From positions 1-9,419 of the forward strand of contig JAFGUR010000203.1 in NCBI GenBank assembly GCA_016938425.1: DNA of 9,419 nucleotides, read 5' to 3'. The stretch comes from Fusobacteriaceae bacterium. Its GTDB lineage: Bacteria > Fusobacteriota > Fusobacteriia > Fusobacteriales > Fusobacteriaceae. A program made the translations under genes and the position numbers. The notes below the pieces were generated by a model that was given only the letters and a program-made list of their open reading frames with translations, was not told the DNA's origin and made no database searches. Position 1 is the stretch's first letter; each line of letters starts with the position of its first letter. Shown here one piece after another: positions 1 through 6,998 of this stretch.

Positions 1-18
1 ATAGTTTGCTATATATAT

Positions 19-59
19 AAAATAAAAAGACTTTTTCACTAATGTAAAAAAGCCTTTTT
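19..59 (-). terminator. Intrinsic terminator of the outer-membrane protein gene
   Basis: A hairpin lies 4 nt beyond the stop codon of the outer-membrane protein gene. Read as minus-strand RNA, arms 59-44 and 39-24 form a 16-bp stem around an AUUA loop, and the 3' arm runs into a U-rich tail (19-28). On the minus strand the two irregular positions (30/53 and 37/46) become G-U wobbles; on the plus strand they would be A-C mismatches. The structure therefore fits termination of leftward transcription better than rightward. Confidence 0.85.
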
Positions 60-63
60 ATAA

Positions 64-2271
64 TTAAAATTTCACTGAAATTTTTATTGAACCCATATTT
101 TGTTCTGTATATTTATCTTCATAAATTCCGTCTGTATTATGTTCAAAAATATCTGAACTATAGTCTGATATATTGTCAATTGGACCATAGATAACTGACA
201 TTTTTATATCATCATTAAATTTATAAGTTGCTCCTACTCCAAATGTTGTATCTGAAACATCATCATATGAATTCATATATCTCGCTCCACCTTCTAAAAT
301 GATATTATCTTTTAAAGAATATGTAGCTTTTGTGAAAATTCTATATTCATTATCATTTAAAGTAGCTACATCTTCGTAGTCTTTATCTATTCTTCCACCT
401 AATAAAATTGAAGCTTCATTTTTCCCTGAAATTTTCCCTTTTTTCTCAAGGTACATAGCCGTTTTTAAAGTATTTTGTTCAACAGAATCCTCGTATTCTG
501 AAGCAATTAATCCTGAACCACTTTTTGTATTTTTTCTATAATCTAAATAAGCTACTAATTCATTTTTCTCTATATTATTAGTCTCGTCTTTACCTTTTCC
601 ATATTTAACTTTTAGTAAATTTGTAGAGTTTTTATTTATAACATCAGTAAGTTGTATTTGACCTTCAACAAAATTTCTAGAATAATTTGTATAAGATGTT
701 GACGTAGAATCATAAACCGTTTCTGAATTTCTTCCACCACCAAGACCTAGTCTTAATTTATTATTAACTTTATAAAAAGTATCAAATCTAGCAGTCATAT
801 CTTCTGTTGTTTCATCTTCCGTTGTATCTATTGCTTCTTTATTATTTGTCTTATAATTTTTTGAAGTAAATACATTTGCAAATTTACCTTTTTCTTGACT
901 AATTACTGCTACTCCACCAAAAATATTTTTGTTTAATTTTATTAAATCATCATCTTCTGTTTCAACGAAAACTTCTCTTTCACTATCTGATAAAGAAGTT
1001 GGATCAAATTCTGAACCAGTATTAACTGCTCCTAAAACAATTTTTAAATCTCCTATTTTATTAGTTTTTACATCTGTTTTAGAATAAACATAAGTAGCTT
1101 CATCTTTGATAATTGGTAAATAGTATTTATTTCCAGTGCTTGTAGATATTATTGCATCTGAATCTTGGTACATTTTAGCATAATTATACTTCAAAGTTTC
1201 TGTTGAATTTTCTGTTATTGGGAAAACAAAATCTGCTCCCAATATCAAAAATCTTTTATCTGTTATTTTTGTTGTATCTGTTGAAGAAACTTGTCCATCT
1301 TTATCATCTACACCAATATAAGATACCATCATATTAGAGTCTGAACCTTCTCCACTCATAAAATACTTCATTTTCTTTTTAAATTGAATTCCATAGATAT
1401 CTTCTTCATCTGTTGAAGTAACTAATGCTAATAATTCATTATCAGCTATTGTTTTCTTAGCAATAATTGTATCTTTATTATTAATTGCTGATTTAGTAAC
1501 TATTCCAAAATTATTATAAAAATCTGGTAATTTTTTACTATTTATATCTTCTTCAATTGATTTTTTTCTTCTTAAATTTCCATCAGAGTCAGTATTAACT
1601 GTCCAATTATCCCAATCTTCATCTGATAAATAGTCATCATTATAAGCTAAAAGTTCTAAGCCATCTTTTTTATAATCTAAACTATATTCTCCAAGTTCAG
1701 TATCAAAATTATATCCTAATTTCAATTTAGTATTTTCAGAGATATCTATATTAACATCAATATTTCCTTCTCCTTTTACTTCATCCATCAATTCTTCATC
1801 TGTACTTGTTTGCTTTGTATTGAAATCTCTAACTAAACTAACATCTCCAGTTAATCTTATTCTGTCTATTTTTTTATTTAATATTTCTACTTCTTTATCA
1901 ATTCTTGTATTCAAATTTTTATTTTGTTCATCAATTTTTTCTAACAATTCATAGTCTGCTACTCCTAATTTTCCTATTTCCATAGAGAAATCAGCTATTA
2001 AACTTTTTAAAATTAAAATGTCTTGAGGGCTTGCCTCTTTAATTGCCACTGATTGATTCCCAGTATTTATTGAATTATAGATTATAGCTGCTATTTGACC
2101 TCTTGAAAACGTTTCAGCCTTTGTAAAATCCTCTTCTTTTAATACTCCAGTTAATATTCCTTTATTATATAATTCTTTCACTGCTTTAGCCTGATAATCT
2201 GTAAGATTTTCAGCAAAGGTCATACTATTTACTATTAAAAAACTTGCGATAGCAATTTTTAGTTTTTTCAT
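64..2271 (-). CDS. Outer-membrane beta-barrel protein with SLH-like domain (porin-like, peptidoglycan-tethered)
   Basis: Predicted 735-residue outer-membrane protein. Residues 1-20 are a signal peptide (Lys-rich start, hydrophobic core, cleavage likely after TFA20). Residues about 21-70 resemble a single S-layer homology domain (AVKELYNKGILTG, then FSRGQIAAIIY in place of the usual TRAE motif). Residues about 105-138 are a heptad-rich coiled coil (ELLEKIDEQNKNL onward). From LTGDVSLVRDF (about 140) to the end the protein is amphipathic beta-strands with acidic loops, ending in KISVKF; a C-terminal Phe is the usual beta-barrel assembly signal. By family knowledge this layout matches OmpM-type porins, whose SLH domain binds peptidoglycan. 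Start: an in-frame TTG at 2283 would add four residues, but it overlaps the GGAGG at 2277-2281, which sits 5 nt before the ATG at 2271, so ATG is chosen. It has its own promoter and terminator. Substrate unknown; a non-porin structural role is possible. Confidence 0.85.
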   Translation of the reverse strand: MKKLKIAIASFLIVNSMTFAENLTDYQAKAVKELYNKGILTGVLKEEDFTKAETFSRGQIAAIIYNSINTGNQSVAIKEASPQDILILKSLIADFSMEIGKLGVADYELLEKIDEQNKNLNTRIDKEVEILNKKIDRIRLTGDVSLVRDFNTKQTSTDEELMDEVKGEGNIDVNIDISENTKLKLGYNFDTELGEYSLDYKKDGLELLAYNDDYLSDEDWDNWTVNTDSDGNLRRKKSIEEDINSKKLPDFYNNFGIVTKSAINNKDTIIAKKTIADNELLALVTSTDEEDIYGIQFKKKMKYFMSGEGSDSNMMVSYIGVDDKDGQVSSTDTTKITDKRFLILGADFVFPITENSTETLKYNYAKMYQDSDAIISTSTGNKYYLPIIKDEATYVYSKTDVKTNKIGDLKIVLGAVNTGSEFDPTSLSDSEREVFVETEDDDLIKLNKNIFGGVAVISQEKGKFANVFTSKNYKTNNKEAIDTTEDETTEDMTARFDTFYKVNNKLRLGLGGGRNSETVYDSTSTSYTNYSRNFVEGQIQLTDVINKNSTNLLKVKYGKGKDETNNIEKNELVAYLDYRKNTKSGSGLIASEYEDSVEQNTLKTAMYLEKKGKISGKNEASILLGGRIDKDYEDVATLNDNEYRIFTKATYSLKDNIILEGGARYMNSYDDVSDTTFGVGATYKFNDDIKMSVIYGPIDNISDYSSDIFEHNTDGIYEDKYTEQNMGSIKISVKF

Positions 2272-2276
2272 TTGTT

Positions 2277-2281
2277 CCTCC
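2277..2281 (-). promoter_or_regulatory. Shine-Dalgarno site fixing the outer-membrane protein start
   Basis: Minus-strand GGAGG lies 5 nt before ATG 2271-2269. It overlaps the alternative in-frame TTG at 2283-2281, which rules that longer start out. Confidence 0.85.
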
Positions 2282-2323
2282 AAAATTCGGTTAATTTATT
2301 TGTATCAATTGCAAATCAAATAT

Positions 2324-2352
2324 AAAATACCATATATAACACTTAAAGTCAA
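2324..2352 (-). promoter_or_regulatory. Sigma70-type promoter of the outer-membrane protein gene
   Basis: On the minus strand, TTGACT (2352-2347) is followed after 17 bp by TATTTT (2329-2324). Transcription would start near 2317, giving a 5' leader of about 45 nt. The -35 box begins 5 bp past the T-run of the gyrA terminator, so the gene appears to be transcribed independently of gyrase. Predicted by motif only. Confidence 0.6.
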
Positions 2353-2357
2353 ATCTC

Positions 2358-2388
2358 AAAAAAATAGGAGCTGAACAAAGCCAGCCCC
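2358..2388 (-). terminator. Intrinsic terminator after gyrA
   Basis: Six bases after the gyrA stop, the minus strand reads GGGGCTG, an 8-nt loop, then CAGCTCC (2388-2367). This is a 7-bp GC-rich stem with one G-U wobble, followed by TA and seven Ts (2364-2358). It is a textbook intrinsic terminator ending the gyrB-gyrA transcript. Confidence 0.92.
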
Positions 2389-2394
2389 ATATAT

Positions 2395-4863
2395 TTATTC
2401 TTCTACTATTTCTCCATCTTCGTCATCTTCTTCTACCAAGTCATCAAGATTTCTTTTTACACAAACAATTGATACTACTTTTTCAGAATTAGATACTCTC
2501 ATTACTTTAACACCTTGAGTATTTCTTCCAATTTGAGAAATACTATCAATTGGTGTTCTTATTATGATTCCTTCGGAAGTAATTGCCATTAATTCTTCAT
2601 CTACCTCTACACACTTAACTTCTACAACTTCTCCGATTTTAGGACTAACTTTTATATTAATTACTCCTTTTCCTCCTCTAGTTTGTAGTGGGTATTCAGC
2701 TAATTTAGTACGCTTTCCATAACCTTTCTCTGTAAGAGTTAGTATATCAAGTTCATCATTATTTATAATAACTCCTGAAACAACTTCATCTCCACTTCTT
2801 AAAGTTATAGCTTTTACACCGGCTGTATTTCTTCCCATACTTCTTATGTTTCCACAAGGGAATTTTATAGAATATCCTAATTTTGTAGCAACAAAGATTT
2901 GATCTTTTTCATCAGAAACTAATCCTACATAAATCAATTCATCTTCATCATCTAATTTAATTGAAATTATTCCTGATTTATTTAAGTTTTTAAACAAACT
3001 TAAATTAGTCATTTTTGCTCTACCTTGTTTTGTTAAGAAGAATACTTCTTGTTGTTCATCAAAACTATCAATTCTTATTATTCTTTCTACTTTTTCATCT
3101 TTTGAAAGATTAATTAAATTTTCTACTAGTTTTCCTCTTGCTTGTTTTCCTGACTCTGGTATTTCATAGACTTTTAAAGAATATACTTTCCCTTTATCTG
3201 TAAATATCATTAAAGTTTCTAAAGTAGAAGCTGTGTACATACTTTCAACAAAGTCTCCCTCAACTGTGTTTTGAGTAGATATTCCTTTTCCACCTCTTTT
3301 TTGAGCTTTATAATGACTTAATGCCATTCTTTTCAAGTAACCTTTATTTGTTAAAGTAACTATTACTTTCTCATCTTTTATAAGATCTTCAATGTTTATA
3401 TCATTTTTATCTTCTTCAATTTGAGTTCTTCTTTTATCACCATATTTATCTCTAATTTCTGTAACTTCTTCTTTAATTACTTCATATACTTTATTTGAGT
3501 CTTCTAAAATTTCTTTTAATTCTGCAATAATTTTTTGAAGCTCTGCATATTCAGTATCAATTTTTTCTCTCTCAAGACCAGTTAATCTTTGTAATCTCAT
3601 ATCTAAGATTGCTCTAGCTTGAGCTTCTGAGAAATTCCAATTTAATATCAAAGCATCTTTTGCTTCATTTGCATCTTTACAAGCTCTAATTTTTTCTATA
3701 ACAGCATCAATATTTTCTAACGCTGTTCTAAATCCTTCTAAAATATGAGCTCTTTTTTCTGCTTTATCCAAATCAAATTTTGTTCTTCTTGTTACAACTT
3801 CAAATCTATGAGCTAAATAATGTTCTAAAATTTCTTTAAGATTTAATACTTTAGGTACATTGTTAACAAGTGCTAACATTATTACTCCAAAAGTATTTTG
3901 TAAATCTGTATGTTTATAAAGATTGTTAATTATTAAATCAGGCTCTTCTCCTCTTTTAAGTTCAATAACAACTCTTATACCATTTCTGTCAGATTCATCT
4001 CTTAAATCAGTAATTCCACTAATTTTTTTATCTTTTACAAGTTCTGCAATTCTTTCAATAAGTCTTGCTTTATTTACTTGATAAGGAAGTTCTGTAATTA
4101 TAATTGCATCTTTTCCTTTTCTTATTTCTTCTACCTTAAGTTTTCCACTTACTCTAACTCTTCCTCTACCAGTTTTGTAAGCATCATAAATACCTTTTTT
4201 ACCATATATAATCCCTGATGTTGGAAAATCTGGTCCTGGAATATGAGTTATTAATTCTTCAATAGATATTTCTCTATCATCTATTAAAGCCAAAATTCCA
4301 TTACAAAGTTCACCTAAATTATGTGGAGGTATTTTAGTTGCCATTCCAACTGCTATTCCTTCACTTCCATTTAAAAGTAAATTTGGTAATTTCGAAGGTA
4401 ATACAACTGGCTCATCTAAAGAGTCATCAAAGTTTTTTCTATAATCTATTGTGTCTTTATCTATATCAACAAGAAGCTCTCCAGTAATTTTAGTCATTCT
4501 TGCTTCTGTATATCTCATTGCTGCTGCTCCATCACCATCAATAGAACCAAAGTTTCCATGACCATCAACAAGCATATATCTATAGTTAAATTCTTGAGCC
4601 ATTCTTACCATTGTATAATAAACTGCTGTATCTCCATGAGGATGATACTTACCTAGTACTTCTCCAACGATTCTCGCTGATTTTTTATGAGGTTTATCAT
4701 GGGTCATACCCATTTCATTCATTGCATAAAGTACTCTTCTATGAACTGGTTTTAATCCATCTCTTACATCTGGAAGAGCTCTACTTACAATAACACTCAT
4801 AGAATAATCAAGGTATGAATCTTGCATTTCTTCTTCTAAATATCTTGTTATTTCATTTGACAT
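2395..4863 (-). CDS. gyrA: DNA gyrase subunit A
   Basis: Breakage-reunion subunit of DNA gyrase (A2B2), which introduces negative supercoils using ATP hydrolysed by GyrB; cytoplasmic, on the chromosome. The 822-residue length is normal. The N-terminal winged-helix region holds the catalytic pair R117-Y118 in AAMRYTEAR. The tower and coiled-coil run to about residue 490, followed by a six-bladed DNA-wrapping domain. The GyrA box QKRGGKG at 521-527 marks this as gyrase rather than topoisomerase IV ParC. The tail (about 807-822) is very acidic. In the quinolone-resistance region (GKYHPHGDTAVYYTM, 71-85), Thr79 and Tyr83 align with E. coli Ser83 and Asp87. Start ATG 4863 has AAGGAG at 4877-4872, 8 nt upstream. 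It lies 67 nt after gyrB and is almost certainly cotranscribed with it, ending at the strong terminator 2358-2388. Confidence 0.98.
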   Translation of the reverse strand: MSNEITRYLEEEMQDSYLDYSMSVIVSRALPDVRDGLKPVHRRVLYAMNEMGMTHDKPHKKSARIVGEVLGKYHPHGDTAVYYTMVRMAQEFNYRYMLVDGHGNFGSIDGDGAAAMRYTEARMTKITGELLVDIDKDTIDYRKNFDDSLDEPVVLPSKLPNLLLNGSEGIAVGMATKIPPHNLGELCNGILALIDDREISIEELITHIPGPDFPTSGIIYGKKGIYDAYKTGRGRVRVSGKLKVEEIRKGKDAIIITELPYQVNKARLIERIAELVKDKKISGITDLRDESDRNGIRVVIELKRGEEPDLIINNLYKHTDLQNTFGVIMLALVNNVPKVLNLKEILEHYLAHRFEVVTRRTKFDLDKAEKRAHILEGFRTALENIDAVIEKIRACKDANEAKDALILNWNFSEAQARAILDMRLQRLTGLEREKIDTEYAELQKIIAELKEILEDSNKVYEVIKEEVTEIRDKYGDKRRTQIEEDKNDINIEDLIKDEKVIVTLTNKGYLKRMALSHYKAQKRGGKGISTQNTVEGDFVESMYTASTLETLMIFTDKGKVYSLKVYEIPESGKQARGKLVENLINLSKDEKVERIIRIDSFDEQQEVFFLTKQGRAKMTNLSLFKNLNKSGIISIKLDDEDELIYVGLVSDEKDQIFVATKLGYSIKFPCGNIRSMGRNTAGVKAITLRSGDEVVSGVIINNDELDILTLTEKGYGKRTKLAEYPLQTRGGKGVINIKVSPKIGEVVEVKCVEVDEELMAITSEGIIIRTPIDSISQIGRNTQGVKVMRVSNSEKVVSIVCVKRNLDDLVEEDDEDGEIVEE

Positions 4864-4893
4864 TCTTTTCTCTCCTTAAATTCTAGGATTTTC

Positions 4894-4928
4894 AATTCCT
4901 AATTACTAATTTCAAATTACTAATTGAT
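4894..4928. repeat. Five-copy heptamer array AATTNNN in the gyrB-gyrA spacer
   Basis: On the plus strand the units are AATTCCT, AATTACT, AATTTCA, AATTACT and AATTGAT, exactly 7 bp apart. AATT is invariant and the last three bases vary. The array fills most of the 67-nt spacer, starting just after the gyrB stop and ending before the gyrA SD. An isolated AATTCTA unit occurs at 4879-4885, out of phase by one base or more. It resembles the short tandemly repeated heptamers known from cyanobacterial intergenic regions, though low complexity could also produce it. Confidence 0.7.
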
Positions 4929-4930
4929 TC

Positions 4931-6841
4931 TTAAATATCCAAGTTTTTAACAAATAAAGCATTATCTTCAATAAACTCTCTTCTTGGTTCTACTTCATCA
5001 CCCATAAGTTTAGTAAATATTTTATCTGCTTCAATTGCATTTTCTAAAGTTACTTTTAATAAAGTTCTTGTTTCTGGATCCATTGTTGTTTCCCATAATT
5101 GTTCAGCATTCATTTCTCCAAGTCCTTTATATCTTTGAAGTGTATATTTTTTATTTTCTGTATCATAAGCTTTTGCTATTTCTTTCATTTCTTTATCAGT
5201 ATAAGCATATTTAATACCTCTACCTTGAGTAACTTTATATAAAGGTGGTTGTGCTATAAATACATATCCATTTTCTATTAATTGAGGCATATATCTATAG
5301 AAAAATGTTAACATTAATGTTCTTATATGCGCTCCATCAACGTCAGCATCTGTCATTATTACTATTTTATGATATCTTAATCTTTCTAAATCCATATCTT
5401 TTCCAACATTTGCCCCAAATGCTGTTATCATATTTCTAATCTCTTGATTTTCTAATGCTTTGTGAAGTCCTGCTTTTTCAACATTAAGAATTTTTCCTCT
5501 AAGTGGCAATATTGCTTGAAAAAATCTATCTCTTCCTTGCTTAGCTGATCCTCCTGCTGAATCTCCTTCGACTATAAATATTTCTGATTCTTCTGGTTTT
5601 TTAGAAGAACAATCTGCTAATTTTCCTGGTAAAGAACCTATTTCAAGAGCTGATTTTCTCATAACAAGTTCTCTTGCTTTTTTAGCTGCTTCCCTTGCTT
5701 TTTTTGTAAGTAATATTTTCTCAACTATTACTTTTAATACTGCTGGATGATCTTCTAAGAAAAATTTAAGTTTTTCTCCAACAATTCCAGAAACTACTCC
5801 TGTTACCTCTGAGTTTCCTAATTTTGTTTTAGTTTGCCCTTCAAATTGTGGTTGAGGAACTTTTACACTTACTATACAAGTTAGTCCTTCTCTTACATCA
5901 TTCCCTTGAAACTTACCATCTCTATCTTTAATAAGTCCCATATCCTTTGAGACATCATTAATTACTCTTGTAAGAGCAGTTCTAAATCCACTTAAGTGTG
6001 TTCCACCTTCATGGGTATTTATATTATTAACAAAAGAATATTCAGCTTCTCTTTGTTTTTCAGTATAAGTCATTGTAACTTCTACCGATACCCCTTCAGC
6101 TTCGCCTTCCATATATATTGCTTCTTCAAATAATTTTTGTTCTTCAGCAACTATTTCTTTTAAGAAATCTGCTATTCCACCTTCATAACATAACTCTTCT
6201 CTTTTCATTTCAGATGGATTTCTTGAATCTGTAATTGTTATTTTTATTCCTTTATTTAAGTAAGCCTGTTCTTTTAATCTATCTCTTAATACTTTGTACT
6301 CATAAACTGTTGTTTCAAATATCTCATCATCAGCTTTAAATAAAAATCTTGTTCCAGTTTCATCTGTATCTCCAATAACTTTTACATCTTCAAGAGGTTT
6401 TCCTCTGCTGTATTTTTGATAGTATACATGTCCTTCTCTTTTTACATATACTTCAATCCATTCTGATAACGCATTAACTACTGAACTTCCTACTCCATGA
6501 AGTCCTCCTGAAACCTTATAGTTATCATTTTCAAATTTTCCTCCAGCATGTAAGACTGTTAAAACTATTTCTAATGCTGATTTCCCATATTTGGGATGAA
6601 TTCCTACTGGAATTCCTCTTCCATTATCAATTACTTCAATGATATTTTCAGGTAAAATATTTACTTGAATATCATTACAATATCCTGCTAATGCCTCATC
6701 TACAGAGTTATCTACAATTTCGTATACTAAATGATGTAACCCTCTTATTGATGTAGAACCAATGTACATCCCCGGTCTTTTTCTTACTGCCTCTAATCCT
6801 TCTAAGACCGTAATCCCCTCTGCTCCATAATTATTACTCAT
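4931..6841 (-). CDS. gyrB: DNA gyrase subunit B
   Basis: ATPase subunit of DNA gyrase, partner of GyrA. The 636-residue length is typical of the short (non-proteobacterial) GyrB. The GHKL ATPase domain shows EIVDNSVDEA (41-50), IDNGRGIP (71-78) and GGLHGVGSS (112-120). The transducer region includes QTKTKLGN (336-343). The TOPRIM domain has the metal ligands E425 (VEGDSAGGSAKQG) and D498/D500/D502 (TDADVDGAH). The C-terminal motif YKGLGEM is at 571-577. The LADC aspartate equivalent to E. coli Asp426 is retained (D410), so no resistance change is visible there. Start: an in-frame TTG at 6853 would add four residues but forms part of the GGAGG at 6851-6847, which is 5 nt before ATG 6841; ATG is chosen. 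It has its own promoter and lies 157 nt after the DciA-like gene. Confidence 0.98.
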   Translation of the reverse strand: MSNNYGAEGITVLEGLEAVRKRPGMYIGSTSIRGLHHLVYEIVDNSVDEALAGYCNDIQVNILPENIIEVIDNGRGIPVGIHPKYGKSALEIVLTVLHAGGKFENDNYKVSGGLHGVGSSVVNALSEWIEVYVKREGHVYYQKYSRGKPLEDVKVIGDTDETGTRFLFKADDEIFETTVYEYKVLRDRLKEQAYLNKGIKITITDSRNPSEMKREELCYEGGIADFLKEIVAEEQKLFEEAIYMEGEAEGVSVEVTMTYTEKQREAEYSFVNNINTHEGGTHLSGFRTALTRVINDVSKDMGLIKDRDGKFQGNDVREGLTCIVSVKVPQPQFEGQTKTKLGNSEVTGVVSGIVGEKLKFFLEDHPAVLKVIVEKILLTKKAREAAKKARELVMRKSALEIGSLPGKLADCSSKKPEESEIFIVEGDSAGGSAKQGRDRFFQAILPLRGKILNVEKAGLHKALENQEIRNMITAFGANVGKDMDLERLRYHKIVIMTDADVDGAHIRTLMLTFFYRYMPQLIENGYVFIAQPPLYKVTQGRGIKYAYTDKEMKEIAKAYDTENKKYTLQRYKGLGEMNAEQLWETTMDPETRTLLKVTLENAIEADKIFTKLMGDEVEPRREFIEDNALFVKNLDI

Positions 6842-6846
6842 AAAAA

Positions 6847-6851
6847 CCTCC
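6847..6851 (-). promoter_or_regulatory. Shine-Dalgarno site fixing the gyrB start
   Basis: Minus-strand GGAGG is followed by five Ts and then ATG 6841-6839. The alternative in-frame TTG (6853-6851) overlaps this site and is therefore unlikely to be the start. Confidence 0.88.
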
Positions 6852-6884
6852 AAAATAACTTCAATTTATACTAGAAAAGACTCT

Positions 6885-6913
6885 AATTTATCTTTTCAAA
6901 TACAGATAGTCAA
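6885..6913 (-). promoter_or_regulatory. Sigma70-type promoter of gyrB-gyrA
   Basis: On the minus strand, TTGACT (6913-6908) is separated by 17 bp from TAAATT (6890-6885). The -35 hexamer and spacing match those of the outer-membrane protein promoter; the -10 is weaker (4 of 6 consensus). The predicted start near 6878 gives a leader of roughly 37 nt. No strong terminator separates this from the upstream operon, so some readthrough into gyrB is plausible. Confidence 0.6.
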
Positions 6914-6949
6914 CATATTTTCTTTATCATAAAAAACTTTTGTTTTTTT

Positions 6950-6986
6950 TACTTAAATAATTTGCAAATACTTAAATATCTAAATA
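6950..6986. repeat. Direct repeats flanking a palindrome in the DciA-gyrB spacer
   Basis: On the plus strand TACTTAAATA occurs at 6950-6959 and again at 6969-6978, with a looser copy, TATCTAAATA, at 6977-6986. Between the first two lies the perfect 10-bp palindrome ATTTGCAAAT (6960-6969). It lies upstream of the gyrB -35 box, where a regulator site could sit, but the sequence is AT-only apart from a few bases and function is unproven. Confidence 0.45.
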
Positions 6987-6998
6987 ACTACAATAATT

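Noticed and set aside
2272..2283. TTG start at 2283 for the outer-membrane protein gene
   Set aside because: It overlaps the GGAGG ribosome site that serves the ATG at 2271, and the ATG gives a clean signal peptide.
4611..4793. A 60-codon open frame on the plus strand inside gyrA
   Set aside because: It is antisense to the most conserved part of gyrA (active-site region), has no SD-type site of note and its protein looks like no known family; it is a by-product of gyrA codon use.
6842..6853. TTG start at 6853 for gyrB
   Set aside because: It overlaps the GGAGG ribosome site placed 5 nt before the ATG at 6841, which gives the normal GyrB N terminus.
6931..6948. Hairpin AAAAAAC-loop-GTTTTTT after the DciA-like gene as a terminator
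   Set aside because: The stem has one G-C pair and no separate T-run follows on the minus strand, so it would be a very weak terminator; it also lies 50 bp past the stop codon.
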